Shown: one piece after another, positions 1 through 7,004 of the stretch | Layout of the letters: every line of letters begins with the position of its first letter | Position numbering within the stretch: position 1 is the stretch's first letter | DNA from: Thermoleophilaceae bacterium | Lineage (GTDB): Bacteria > Actinomycetota > Thermoleophilia > Solirubrobacterales > Thermoleophilaceae | DNA: 10,116 nucleotides | Reading direction: 5' to 3' | Assembly: GCA_013696905.1 (NCBI GenBank) | Contig: JACCXP010000410.1 | Coordinates: forward strand, 1-10,116 | Position numbers and translations under genes: made by a program | Notes under the pieces: model-generated | Databases searched by the model: none | What the model saw: only the letters and a program-made list of their open reading frames with translations | What the model was told of the DNA's origin: nothing

Positions 1-1137
1 GCGGCTTAGCGCGCAGCGTCCCTTGCCCGGCGCCTGCGCTGCGAGCTGCTCGAGGCGCCGCTGGCGCTCGACGGGCCGTAGCGGCGCCGGGCCGCCCTCG
101 CTGTCGATTCTCGCGGGCTCGAACTCGTACTGCACACGCCCGCGTGCCGGCACGGCGGCGGTCAGCACGCCGGTCGCGCGCGTCTCCTCGTCGCGGGCGT
201 AGAAGGCGAAGTTGCCAAGCGAGTAGCCGATCAGCGCGTTGCGGCGGCGCGAGAAGCCCTGGAGCACGTGCGGATGATGCCCCGCTATGACGTCGGCGCC
301 CGCGTCGACGAGCCGCGCGGCGAGCGCCTGCTGCTCGGCGCCCGGGCAGCGGTGGAGCTCCTCGCCCCAGTGGATCGAGACGACGACGCGGTCGGCGACG
401 CGCGCGGCGGCCCGAACGGACGCGAGCGCGAGGCGCTCGTTGAAGGCGGAGGCGACTCCGGACCGCCCGCCACCGGCCTCCCAGGCGGGGGACGGCAGCA
501 CGCGCGACAGCCCGACGAAGGCGACCGCGCGCCCATCGCGCTCGACAACGGCCGGAGCGTAGGCCTCGCTCGGGTCCCGCCCGGCGCCGACGACGGCGAT
601 CCCCGCGCTGCGAGCGCCACGGATCGTGTCGGCGAGGGCATCGGTCCCGTAGTCGAGCGAGTGATTGTTCGCGAGCGAGACGACGTCGACCCCGGCGGCG
701 GCGAGCGCCTGCCACAGGCTGCCCGGCGCCCGGAAGGTGAACGACTTGGCGGCAGGCGTGCCGCGGCGGCTGACCGCGGTCTCGACGTTGACCATCGCCA
801 GATCGGCGCGGCGGAGGTGGTCGGCCATCCCCGCGAGCGGGTTTGCGCCGCGGTCGAGCACCCCGCGGATCGGGGCCTCCGCGTGCACGTCGCCGGCGAG
901 GGCGATCGTGGCCGGCCGGCGCGACATCGGACGCCGCTCTGCGGGTGCCCACCGGCGGCTCCGCTCGGCTCGTCGCTTGCTCGACCTGGGTGCACCGCGC
1001 TCGCGGCTGAGGGTGTCCACGGCGGCGCCTGAGCGCGCGTCCTCGCTCGGCCCCGCCGACGAGACGGCGCTCATCGCCGCGGTCGAGACCGAGGTGAGCG
1101 CCACGATCAGCGCGCCGAACGCGAGCAGCCGCTGCAC
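1..1137 (-). CDS. Secreted CapA-family protein (PGA_cap metallophosphatase-like), 3' end outside window
   Basis: Minus-strand frame open from GTG at 1137 to the left edge (379 residues seen, no stop). Residues 1-20 form a signal peptide: a short basic start (VQRLL), a hydrophobic core (AFGALIVAL) and a small-residue cleavage zone (STAA). A low-complexity linker of about 55 residues follows, then the CapA domain from about residue 79: LAGDVHAE (80-87), VNVE (116-119), SLANNHSLDYG (NNH at 157-159), SIHWGEE (His256), GHHPH (286-290) and YSLGN (305-309). These are the ordered metal-binding and core motifs of the PGA_cap family, a calcineurin-like phosphoesterase relative linked to poly-gamma-glutamate capsule or other surface polymers; the substrate here is unknown. 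GTG 1137 is chosen because it gives the signal peptide and an in-frame stop lies at 1204-1206; its ribosome site (GAAAG) is weak. The domain is essentially complete, so little is missing at the C-terminus. Divergent to the membrane protein at 1254. Confidence 0.9.
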   Translation of the reverse strand, partial: MQRLLAFGALIVALTSVSTAAMSAVSSAGPSEDARSGAAVDTLSRERGAPRSSKRRAERSRRWAPAERRPMSRRPATIALAGDVHAEAPIRGVLDRGANPLAGMADHLRRADLAMVNVETAVSRRGTPAAKSFTFRAPGSLWQALAAAGVDVVSLANNHSLDYGTDALADTIRGARSAGIAVVGAGRDPSEAYAPAVVERDGRAVAFVGLSRVLPSPAWEAGGGRSGVASAFNERLALASVRAAARVADRVVVSIHWGEELHRCPGAEQQALAARLVDAGADVIAGHHPHVLQGFSRRRNALIGYSLGNFAFYARDEETRATGVLTAAVPARGRVQYEFEPARIDSEGGPAPLRPVERQRRLEQLAAQAPGKGRCALSR

Positions 1138-1175
1138 GCAGGCGCTTTCGGCGCGTCGGCCCGGAAGCCTTCTCG

Positions 1176-1187
1176 CGGCAGCTGCCG
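1176..1187. repeat. 12-bp perfect palindrome in the capA leader
   Basis: The sequence CGGCAGCTGCCG is self-complementary. A flanking TCTC (1171-1174) and GAGA (1187-1190) can extend the pairing with a small bulge. It lies between the capA-like GTG (1137) and the TTGCAA box of the divergent promoter, so it could be an operator or an RNA hairpin in the capA leader. Short GC palindromes are common in DNA this GC-rich, so function is uncertain. Confidence 0.3.
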
Positions 1188-1193
1188 AGAAAG

Positions 1194-1222
1194 TTGCAAA
1201 GTGTTACAAGCTCTCGTAGGAT
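1194..1222 (+). promoter_or_regulatory. Sigma70-type promoter for the membrane protein gene at 1254
   Basis: TTGCAA at 1194-1199 and TAGGAT at 1217-1222 are separated by exactly 17 bases, the optimal spacing for a housekeeping sigma factor. The predicted start of transcription is near 1229, about 25 bases ahead of the ATG. The boxes lie in one of the few AT-richer patches of the window, between two divergent genes. GTTGCAAAG (1193-1201) and GTTACAAGC (1203-1211) form an imperfect direct repeat with a 10-base period that overlaps the -35 box, so a bound regulator is possible. Confidence 0.6.
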
Positions 1223-1253
1223 CGACTCCAGACCCACAAGCCGAGGAGGCACG

Positions 1254-2213
1254 ATGTCCGGTCCACGCCCTGCTCTCGCCCGTGGTTTGGACGCGCTCTT
1301 CGAGCTCCTGATGCGTCCCCGTGTTCGACGCGCGCGGCGGTGGTCGTTCCTCGTCGCCCTGCCGGCCGGCGTGCTGATAGCGCGCGAGCTGGGGCTGAGG
1401 CCCTCGCTCGAGGACGGGCTCGCGGTGGGACTCGCGCTTGCGGCGCTCGACCTGGCCGTGCTGCTGACCGTCGCCCTCGCGGGCACGCGCCTGCTCGGAC
1501 GAGAACGGCGGGAGGTCGTGCTCGACTTCCTCATGCACCCGACCGTGCGCCGCCTATTGCGCAGCGAGCTCGAGCTGCAGCTGACCCTGCCGCGCGCGCT
1601 CGTGCGTCGCGTCGGGCGGCGCAAGCGCGGACAGGAGTTCACCTATCACCGAGGCTCTTGGGAGCTCGGCTTCGCGCTCGCTCTTCTGCCAGTCGCCGCC
1701 GCCGAGGGCGCGATCGTGCACCTGGCGCTGCCCGACGCGTGGCTTTGGCCCCGGGTCGCAGCCGCCGCCCTGCACGCCCTCGGGATGGTCTACCTGCTCG
1801 CCTTCGCTCTCGCGCCGCGTGTGTACCCGCACCGGATCGCGGACGCCACGCTCGAGCTGCGAGTGGGCGCGCTGTATCGAGCGCGGGTGCCGCTGGCGGT
1901 GATCGCGGCGGTCGAGCGCCGCAGCGCTCGCTGCGAGCGCCCGCTGTTTCCGGGCGACGGCAGCGCAGCCCTCGCCGCGAGCGGGCGCGTCGACCTCGTG
2001 CTGTCCCTGCACGAGCCGGTCACGATCGAGCGGCCATTGGCGGATCCAGTGCTTGCGACCTCGATCGCCGTCGCCGTCGACGACCCGGCGGCGATGCGCG
2101 CCGCGATCGAGCAAGAGCGACTTCAGCCGCCGCCGGCCCGGGCCACGCCGACCAGGCTGCGCGCGGCGATCGAGGGCTCCTCGGCGATCGCGCTCGGCCT
2201 GGCGACCTCGTGA
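1254..2213 (+). CDS. Unrecognised four-helix membrane protein with a possible PH-like C-terminal domain
   Basis: A 319-residue protein whose family I cannot name. ATG 1254 is preferred over upstream in-frame ATG 1194 because the ribosome site GAGGAGG (1243-1249) sits just before it and the promoter at 1194-1222 would place ATG 1194 ahead of the transcript start. Hydrophobic segments lie at about residues 30-48, 54-80, 136-159 and 166-188. A short motif is repeated: LMRPRVRRARR (19-29) and LMHPTVRRLLR (93-103), each at the end of an amphipathic stretch beside a basic region. After the last helix, residues 195-290 are soluble and read as alternating strands (ATLELRVGALYRARVPL, RVDLVLSLHEPVTI, SIAVAVDD) ending in a helix (DDPAAMRAAIEQ), a pattern like bacterial PH-like (bPH) domains. 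The tail is Pro/Ala-rich. Lone gene, convergent with the CDF gene. Membrane location is well supported; the PH-like assignment is inference. Confidence 0.75.
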   Translation: MSGPRPALARGLDALFELLMRPRVRRARRWSFLVALPAGVLIARELGLRPSLEDGLAVGLALAALDLAVLLTVALAGTRLLGRERREVVLDFLMHPTVRRLLRSELELQLTLPRALVRRVGRRKRGQEFTYHRGSWELGFALALLPVAAAEGAIVHLALPDAWLWPRVAAAALHALGMVYLLAFALAPRVYPHRIADATLELRVGALYRARVPLAVIAAVERRSARCERPLFPGDGSAALAASGRVDLVLSLHEPVTIERPLADPVLATSIAVAVDDPAAMRAAIEQERLQPPPARATPTRLRAAIEGSSAIALGLATS

Positions 2214-2262
2214 GGAGGCCGGCCGCAAGCGGCGGCAATCGTAGTCAGCATCTCCTCGCGCA
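2214..2262. other. Short convergent spacer, no gene seen
   Basis: Forty-nine bases between the stop of the membrane-protein gene and the end of the cydB remnant. It holds a small inverted repeat, GCCGC-AA-GCGGC (2222-2233), without a T-tract. I cannot call it a terminator. Confidence 0.4.
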
Positions 2263-2412
2263 CTACGTTGGTGGAATTGCGAGCAGCGCGAAGAGGAGGG
2301 CCACCGCGGGCACGAGCGCGCGGCCGAGGCGCACCGCCCGCTCTGTCACCGGCCCGCGGGCCTTGAAGGCGAGGAAGGTGGCGCCGTGGGCGGCGAGCGT
2401 GACGCTGCCTAG
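2263..2412 (-). pseudogene. cydB: Remnant of cytochrome bd oxidase subunit II (cydB)
   Basis: Read on the minus strand, this stretch encodes about 49 residues ending in a TAG stop (2263-2265). The core HGATFLAFKARGPVTERA followed by a hydrophobic run (ALVPAVALLFALLAI) resembles the mid-part of CydB, where a GATYL-x-M/K-x-T-x-G-E-L-x-x-R-A/T motif between two membrane helices is characteristic (E. coli CydB has GATYLQMRTVGELHLRTR, from memory). CydB is normally 330-380 residues, so well over 80% is missing. There is no usable start codon ahead of the similarity, and upstream of about 2412 the frame becomes the shadow of the CDF gene, whose stop codon (2409-2411) lies at the junction. This looks like a deletion or insertion scar that left an internal piece of cydB. 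Identification is by motif memory, not alignment. Confidence 0.6.
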
Positions 2413-3323
2413 CGCCCGCTGCGACGGTCCTCGAGCTCGAGCAGCCGCTCGCGCTCGGTCTGGAGCGTCGTGTGCTCGATGCCGAAGCGATCGGCGAGCA
2501 GCGCCTCGAGCCGCCTTCGCACCTCGTCCGAATCGTCCGCGGGCGCCGTCAAGACGTGCGCGGCGAGAGCCGGGAAGCCCGAGGTGACGGTCCAGACGTG
2601 CAGGTCGTGCACCTCGCGGACGCCCTCGACCTCGCACATCGCGCGCCCGACCTCGGGCACGTCGAGCCCCTTCGGCGCGGCCTCCATCAGCACGTCGAAC
2701 GGCTCTCGCACGAGCCGCCACGAGCCGAGCAGGATCAGCACTGCGATCAGCAGGCCGGCGATCGGGTCGGCGTAGAGCCAGCCCGTCGCGAGCACGATCG
2801 CGCCGGCGACGACCACGCCGAGCGACCCGAGCGCGTCGGCGGCCGAGTGGCGCAGCACTCCCTCGAGGTTGAGGTCCTCGCGATCGCCGCCCGCAAGCAC
2901 GACCGTCGCCGCGAGATTACCCGCCAGGCCGAGCACGCCCACGACGAGCACGCCGAGACCCTCGACCGCCGGCGGATCGGCCAGCCGGCTCGCGGACTCG
3001 ACCAGCACGAGCACAGCCACGACGACGAGCGCGAGCCCATTCACGAGCGCGGCGATGATCTCCGAGCGGTGGTAGCCGAACGTCCGCTGGCCACGCGCCG
3101 GGCGGGCGGCCACGATGGCTGCGAACAGGCCGAGGCCGATCGCGCCGATGTCGGAGAGCACGTGGCCCGCGTCCGCGAGCAGTGCGACCGAGCCGAACAA
3201 GACGGCGCCGGCCACGCCGATCAGCAGCAGGCCGACGTTGAGGATCAGGGCGATCGTCATCCGCCGCCGGTTGATCCCGCGCGGCACGCTGTGGTCGTGG
3301 CGACGGGAATGCGAGTCGTGCAC
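2409..3323 (-). CDS. czcD: Cation diffusion facilitator, CzcD-like Zn/Cd efflux protein
   Basis: A 304-residue inner-membrane antiporter that exports divalent metal, most likely Zn2+ (also Cd2+ or Co2+), in exchange for protons. Six hydrophobic segments precede a cytoplasmic domain. The metal site in helices 2 and 5 is complete: H54-x3-D58 in ADAGHVLSD and H159-x3-D163 in HSAAD; an HD/HD pair is typical of zinc/cadmium members. The C-terminal regulatory domain has the family motifs VHDLHVWTVTSG (238-249) and HTTLQTE (284-290). Start: GTG 3323 gives a His-rich N-terminus (VHDSHSRRHDHS) usual for this group and is preceded by AAGAGAGAG, although that purine run abuts the GTG. ATG at residue 22 is the alternative and would lose the His tract. 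Upstream residues of the longer open frame are not family-like. Divergent from the wecA-like gene across 53 bases; its stop abuts the cydB remnant. The symbol reflects the subfamily only. Confidence 0.93.
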   Translation of the reverse strand: MHDSHSRRHDHSVPRGINRRRMTIALILNVGLLLIGVAGAVLFGSVALLADAGHVLSDIGAIGLGLFAAIVAARPARGQRTFGYHRSEIIAALVNGLALVVVAVLVLVESASRLADPPAVEGLGVLVVGVLGLAGNLAATVVLAGGDREDLNLEGVLRHSAADALGSLGVVVAGAIVLATGWLYADPIAGLLIAVLILLGSWRLVREPFDVLMEAAPKGLDVPEVGRAMCEVEGVREVHDLHVWTVTSGFPALAAHVLTAPADDSDEVRRRLEALLADRFGIEHTTLQTERERLLELEDRRSGR

Positions 3324-3361
3324 CTCTCTCTTGTACCCCTTCGGACGGCCGGAGGCGCGGC

Positions 3362-3367
3362 TAACCT
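3362..3367 (+). promoter_or_regulatory. -10 box (TAACCT) for the near-leaderless wecA-like gene
   Basis: TAACCT ends 9 bases before ATG 3377. A transcript starting the usual 7 bases downstream of the box would carry a leader of about 3 bases, and no purine-rich ribosome site is present. The TAA of the box is also the in-frame stop that bounds the wecA frame. No clear -35 is visible. Confidence 0.5.
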
Positions 3368-3376
3368 GGGCGGCTG

Positions 3377-4561
3377 ATGGACGGTCTCCAGGCGCTCTGG
3401 GCGTTTGCGCTCGCGGCCCTCGTCGCGCTTGCCTCGACCCCCGTAGCCGCCCGCCTGTCACGGCGCTTCGGGGCGCTCGACCTGCCCAAGGAGCGCAGCC
3501 TGCACGACCGCCCGATCCCGCGACTCGGCGGGCCTGCCATCCTCGTCGCGGTCATCGCCGGCGGCGCTCCCTTCCTCTGGCCCGGCACCTGGCAGACGCA
3601 GGCGATCGCGATCGGCGCGATCGGCATCACGGTGGTCGGCGCCGTCGACGACGCGTTCGACCTGAAGCCGATCCTCAAGCTCGTGGGTCAGGCGGCCGCC
3701 GCCGCGGTTCCGGTGCTCGCGGGCGTCTGGGTCGGCCACTTCACGCTCCCGTTGATCGGCGCGGTCGACCTGAGCCCGCCGGTCGGCATGGCGCTGACGC
3801 TGGTGGGGATCGTCTTCGTGATGAACATGGTCAACTTCAGCGACGGCGCCGACGGCCTTGCCGCGGGTGTCTGCGCGATCGCGGCGATCACCTTCGCGGT
3901 GATCGCCGTGTCGCTGGATCGCGACGGCGCGGGCGTGCTCGCGGCGGCCACGGCCGGTGCAGCGGCGGGCTTCCTGTGGCACAACTTCCATCCCGCCAAG
4001 ATCTTCATGGGCGACTCGGGGTCGAACCTGCTCGGGCTGCTGCTCGCCTGCGTCGCGATCCAGGGCGTGCTGAAGACCGCTGCCGTCGTCGCGCTCGCCT
4101 TCCCGCTCGTGATCATGGCCGTGCCGATCCTCGACACGGGCTTCGTGGTGGCGAAGCGGATCAAGTACCGCCGGCCGGTCTACGGCGCCGACTCGTGGCA
4201 CTTCCACCACCGCTTTGCGAACATCGGCTTCTCCCAGCGGCGCACCGTGCTCTACCTGTACGGCTGGACGCTTTCACTCGCGGCGCTGGCGTTGGCGCTG
4301 CGGTTCGTCCCCTACTCCGACGGTCACGGCGACTTCGACCCCGGCTGGACCGGAGTGCTGATCGCTTTCGGAACGGTCGCGGTGGCCGCCTCGTTCTACC
4401 TCGTCTACGTGCTCGAGATCCTCAAGTTCCGCCGCTTCCGCGAGCGCCAGCTGCGCCGAAGCGCCGCAGCCGACGGCGGCCACCCCGACGAGCACGAGAT
4501 CGAGGAGGAGATCGCGCGCGAGGTCGAGACGGGCGAGTTCAAGGCGCTCGCGCGCGAGTGA
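3377..4561 (+). CDS. wecA: WecA/MraY-family polyprenyl-phosphate sugar-1-phosphate transferase
   Basis: A 394-residue multi-spanning membrane enzyme of glycosyltransferase family 4. It moves a sugar-1-phosphate (GlcNAc-1-P in classical WecA/TagO) from a UDP-sugar to a polyprenyl phosphate, the first step of many envelope glycans. Family motifs appear in order: DLPKERSLHDRPIPRLGG (35-52), VDDAFD (90-95, Mg-binding DD pair), NMVNFSDGADGLAAG (150-164, catalytic region with Asp156 and Asp159), HPAKIFMGDSGS (205-216) and WHFHHRF (274-280). The HFHH cluster and lack of MraY-specific features favour the WecA/TagO branch. Two oddities: NFSDGADGL departs from the usual N-x-IDGLDGL, and residues 351-394 form a charged, Glu-rich cytoplasmic tail. 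The ATG has no ribosome site but sits close behind a -10 box. First gene of the plus-strand glycan locus; its product could be the primer lipid for the glycan built by downstream enzymes. The exact sugar is not determined. Confidence 0.88.
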   Translation: MDGLQALWAFALAALVALASTPVAARLSRRFGALDLPKERSLHDRPIPRLGGPAILVAVIAGGAPFLWPGTWQTQAIAIGAIGITVVGAVDDAFDLKPILKLVGQAAAAAVPVLAGVWVGHFTLPLIGAVDLSPPVGMALTLVGIVFVMNMVNFSDGADGLAAGVCAIAAITFAVIAVSLDRDGAGVLAAATAGAAAGFLWHNFHPAKIFMGDSGSNLLGLLLACVAIQGVLKTAAVVALAFPLVIMAVPILDTGFVVAKRIKYRRPVYGADSWHFHHRFANIGFSQRRTVLYLYGWTLSLAALALALRFVPYSDGHGDFDPGWTGVLIAFGTVAVAASFYLVYVLEILKFRRFRERQLRRSAAADGGHPDEHEIEEEIAREVETGEFKALARE

Positions 4562-4575
4562 GCTCGCCGCCCACG

Positions 4576-4581
4576 TAACCT
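4576..4581 (+). promoter_or_regulatory. -10 box (TAACCT) upstream of the short leader frame and ubiA
   Basis: TAACCT lies 15 bases after the wecA-like stop and ends 11 bases before GTG 4593, the same spacing as TAAGCT to GTG 9156. It could start a transcript near 4588 carrying the leader frame and then the ubiA-dprE1-dprE2 genes. No -35 is recognisable. Confidence 0.35.
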
Positions 4582-4592
4582 CACCGTCGTCA

Positions 4593-4676
4593 GTGGCCGA
4601 GCATCCCGAGCTCACCGTCCTCCTCGCCGGGCCTGACGTCGGCGGCAGTACCCTCGCCGGGTGCCTCATGAGCTGA
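4593..4676 (+). CDS. Possible 27-residue leader peptide overlapping the ubiA start
   Basis: GTG 4593 opens a 27-codon frame ending TGA 4674-4676, 16 bases inside the ubiA gene in a different frame. It follows a TAACCT box at near-leaderless spacing. The peptide (starting VAEHPELTVLLAGPDVGG) resembles nothing I know. It could couple translation to ubiA or be chance, since open frames of this length are common at this GC. Low confidence. Confidence 0.18.
   Translation: MAEHPELTVLLAGPDVGGSTLAGCLMS
4649..4654 (+). promoter_or_regulatory. -10 box (TACCCT) placing the ubiA GTG at +1
   Basis: TACCCT occupies exactly -12 to -7 relative to GTG 4661, the geometry expected if transcription begins on the start codon. 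There is no ribosome site before this GTG and an in-frame stop lies at 4634-4636, so no other upstream start is available. Confidence 0.45.
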
Positions 4677-5599
4677 CGCCCACCGTTTCGGCGCGCGAGC
4701 GGCCGGGGCCGTCGCGGAAGTCCGGCGCGATCGCCGCGGGCCTCGCGCGCAGCGCCCGTCCGCGACAGTGGGTCAAGAACGTGCTCGTGGTGGCGGCGCC
4801 CGCCGCCGCCGGCGTGCTGGTGCAGCCCGGCCCGCTCGTCACCGTCGCGGTCGCCTTTCTCGCCTTCTGCCTTGTCTCGAGCGGCACCTACCTGCTCAAC
4901 GACGCCCGCGATGTCGAGGCCGACCGCCGCCACCCGACCAAGCGCGAGCGCCCAGTCGCTGCCGGCGTCGTGCCCGTCGGGGTCGCCGTCGGAGCCGGCA
5001 TCTCGCTGGTCGCCGCGGGATTCCTGGTGGCGCTCCTTGTCGGGACGGGGTTCCTCGCCGTCGTCGCCGGCTACGTCGCGCTGACGACGAGCTACACGCT
5101 GTGGCTCAAGCACGTCGCGGTGCTCGACCTGGCCGTGGTCGCCGGCGGCTTCTTCATCAGAGCGATCGCTGGAGGCGTCGCGACCGGGGTGCCGTTCTCG
5201 CGCTGGTTCCTGATCGTCGCCGCATTCGGCTCGCTCTTCATGGTCGCCGGCAAGCGCCACGGCGAGCATCTCGACCTGGGCCCCGATGGAGCCGAGGTGC
5301 GTGCGACCCTCGGCCTCTACTCGCGCGAGTATCTGCGCTACGTCTGGACGCTGGCCTCGGGCGTCACGCTCGCGGCCTACTGCCTGTGGGCCTTCGAGGA
5401 GGCGGAGGCGAGCGCCGGCGCGCCGTGGTTCGAGCTGTCGATCATCCCGTTCGTGCTCGCGATCCTGCGCTACGCGCTGATGCTCGAGCAGGGGCAGGGC
5501 AGCGCGCCGGAGGAGATCGTGCTCGGCGACCGCACCCTGCAGGCGATCGGGCTCGTCTGGGCGACGCTGTTCGCCTGCGGTGTCTACCTTGGCCGCTGA
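4661..5599 (+). CDS. ubiA: Decaprenyl-phosphate phosphoribosyltransferase (UbiA family)
   Basis: A 312-residue membrane prenyltransferase of the UbiA superfamily, DPPR-synthase branch (like M. tuberculosis Rv3806c). It transfers 5-phosphoribose from PRPP to a polyprenyl phosphate, the committed step to the arabinose donor. Seen: [14 protein letters not shown] (30-43), the Asp-rich motif NDARDVEAD (80-88, with D81, D84 and D88), KRERPVAAG (94-102), SYTLWLK (144-150), the second motif from D156 through [11 protein letters not shown] (162-172), [20 protein letters not shown] (180-199) and the C-terminal PEE-x-LGDRTLQ (283-294). The phosphoribosyl-type signatures (SYTLWLK, AGKRH, PEE...DR) separate it from quinone or heme prenyltransferases. 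About eight or nine hydrophobic segments are visible. GTG 4661 is the only possible start. Its last 20 bases overlap dprE1, the next enzyme of the same pathway, which strongly supports the function. Confidence 0.9.
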   Translation: MPHELTPTVSARERPGPSRKSGAIAAGLARSARPRQWVKNVLVVAAPAAAGVLVQPGPLVTVAVAFLAFCLVSSGTYLLNDARDVEADRRHPTKRERPVAAGVVPVGVAVGAGISLVAAGFLVALLVGTGFLAVVAGYVALTTSYTLWLKHVAVLDLAVVAGGFFIRAIAGGVATGVPFSRWFLIVAAFGSLFMVAGKRHGEHLDLGPDGAEVRATLGLYSREYLRYVWTLASGVTLAAYCLWAFEEAEASAGAPWFELSIIPFVLAILRYALMLEQGQGSAPEEIVLGDRTLQAIGLVWATLFACGVYLGR

Positions 5600-7004
5600 C
5601 TCGCGGCTGCTGACGGGGTGGGGGCGAACCGCTCCCACGCGCGCCGACGTCGAGCGCCCGTCCGATGCCGGCGAGGTCCGCCGGGCGCTCGCCGAGGCCG
5701 GACCGCGCGGCGTGATCGCCCGCGGCCTCGGACGCTCCTACGGCGACGCCGCCCAGAACGCGGGCGGGACGGTGCTCGGCACGAGCGGACTCGGCGGCGT
5801 GCGCAGTCTCGACCTCCGGCGAGGCGAGGTGACCGTCGGCGCCGGCGTCTCGATCGCAGCGCTCGCGCGCCTGCTGCTGCCCTTCGGGTGGTTCGTGCCG
5901 GTCACCCCCGGCACGCGCTACGTGACCGTCGGGGGCGCGATCGCAGCCGACATCCACGGCAAGAACCACCACCGCGACGGCTCCTTCTGCGAGCACGTCA
6001 GCGAGTTCGAGCTCGAGACGCCGGCGGGCGAGCGCGTGACGGCCACTCGCGAGCGGGAGCCTGACGCGTTCTGGGCGACCGCCGGCGGGATGGGGCTGAC
6101 CGGCGTCGTCGTCGAGGCCACCTTCCGCCTGCTGCGCGTCGAGACGGCGCGCATCCGCGTCGACACCGAGCGCGCCTGCGACCTCGACGACGTGCTCCGG
6201 CGAATGGAGGAGGGCGACGCCGGCTATCGCTACTCGGTTGCGTGGATCGACTGCCTGGCGCGCGGGCGAGCGCTGGGGCGATCCGTGCTCACCCGCGGCG
6301 ACCACGCCCGGCTCGACGAGATCGATCCGGGCGACCGGCCGGGCGCCCTCACGCAGGTGCCCGCCGCGTCGCTCGCGGTGCCGCGCTGGGTGCCTTCCGG
6401 CCTCCTGCGCCGGAGCACCGTGGCAGCCTTCAACGAGCTCTGGTATCGCCGCGCGCCGCGCGCCGAACGCGAGCGCATCGAGCCGCTCGGGTCCTTCTTC
6501 TACCCGCTCGACGGGGTCCGCGACTGGAATCGCCTCTACGGCCGGCGGGGCTTCCTGCAGTACCAGTTCGTGGTGCCCTTCGGCGCCGCGGATGCGTTGC
6601 GCTCGGCGCTCGAGCGCCTCAGCGCCGCCCGCAGCCCGTCGTTTCTCGCCGTGCTCAAGCGCTTCGGCCCGCAGCAGGGGCTGCTCTCGTTTCCGATGCC
6701 GGGCTTCACGCTCGCGCTCGACCTGCCCGCGGCGATGCCCGGGCTCGCGACGCTGCTCGACGGCCTCGACGAGCTCGTCGTCGAGGCCGGTGGGCGCGTC
6801 TACCTCGCCAAGGACTCGCGCCTGCGCCCCGAGCTGCTCGCTGCGATGTACCCGCGGCTCGAGCAGTGGCGGCTGGCGCAGCGTCGCCTCGACCCGGATG
6901 GTCTGATGCGCTCGGACCTCGCCCGGCGCGTCGGCCTGCTCGCGCCCGCCCCGACGACTGCTCGGCGGCGAGGCGAGCGCGCGCCGGTGGAGGTCGGTCG
7001 ATGA
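5580..7004 (+). CDS. dprE1: Decaprenylphosphoryl-beta-D-ribose 2'-oxidase, FAD-dependent DprE1
   Basis: A 474-residue flavoenzyme of the VAO/FAD_binding_4 family with a C-terminal D-arabinono-1,4-lactone oxidase-type domain. It oxidises the 2'-hydroxyl of polyprenylphosphoryl-ribose to the keto form, which DprE2 then reduces. N-terminal LTGWGRTAP (11-19) matches mycobacterial DprE1. FAD-binding motifs are [14 protein letters not shown] (47-60) and [24 protein letters not shown] (108-131). The C-terminal block runs LKRFGP (359-364), LSFPMPGF (369-376), YLAKDSR (408-414; Lys411 equals Mtb Lys418), AMYPRLEQW (422-430) and SDLARR (445-450). At the site of Mtb Cys387 this protein has Ala379. GTG 5580 overlaps ubiA by 20 bases; TTG 5589 is an alternative, and neither has a clear ribosome site, so translation is probably coupled. 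The last 20 residues are a basic tail beyond the family end. Overlaps dprE2 by ATGA. Confidence 0.94.
   Translation: MSTLAADSRLLTGWGRTAPTRADVERPSDAGEVRRALAEAGPRGVIARGLGRSYGDAAQNAGGTVLGTSGLGGVRSLDLRRGEVTVGAGVSIAALARLLLPFGWFVPVTPGTRYVTVGGAIAADIHGKNHHRDGSFCEHVSEFELETPAGERVTATREREPDAFWATAGGMGLTGVVVEATFRLLRVETARIRVDTERACDLDDVLRRMEEGDAGYRYSVAWIDCLARGRALGRSVLTRGDHARLDEIDPGDRPGALTQVPAASLAVPRWVPSGLLRRSTVAAFNELWYRRAPRAERERIEPLGSFFYPLDGVRDWNRLYGRRGFLQYQFVVPFGAADALRSALERLSAARSPSFLAVLKRFGPQQGLLSFPMPGFTLALDLPAAMPGLATLLDGLDELVVEAGGRVYLAKDSRLRPELLAAMYPRLEQWRLAQRRLDPDGLMRSDLARRVGLLAPAPTTARRRGERAPVEVGR

Noticed and set aside
268..1032. 254-codon plus-strand frame opposite the CapA-like gene
   Set aside because: Low-complexity Gly/Arg/Asp translation; the opposite strand carries the full ordered CapA motif set and a signal peptide.
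1194..1253. Upstream ATG 1194 as start of the membrane protein
   Set aside because: It lies within the predicted -35 box, has no ribosome site, and adds 20 residues without hydrophobic or conserved character; ATG 1254 has GAGGAGG.
2222..2233. GCCGC-AA-GCGGC hairpin as a bidirectional terminator
   Set aside because: Very short stem, impossible two-base loop unless pairs open, and no T-tract on either strand.
3324..3461. N-terminal extension of the CDF protein to 3461
   Set aside because: The extra 46 residues are Arg/Pro-rich, overlap the divergent wecA-like start, and precede the His-rich N-terminus usual for the family.
3115..4578. 487-codon plus-strand frame overlapping wecA
   Set aside because: Arg/Pro-rich out-of-frame shadow; the ATG 3377 frame has every WecA/MraY-family motif.
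4274..5638. 454-codon minus-strand frame antisense to wecA and ubiA
   Set aside because: Charged low-complexity translation (Asp/Arg/Glu-rich) without domain signatures; shadow of the real plus-strand genes.
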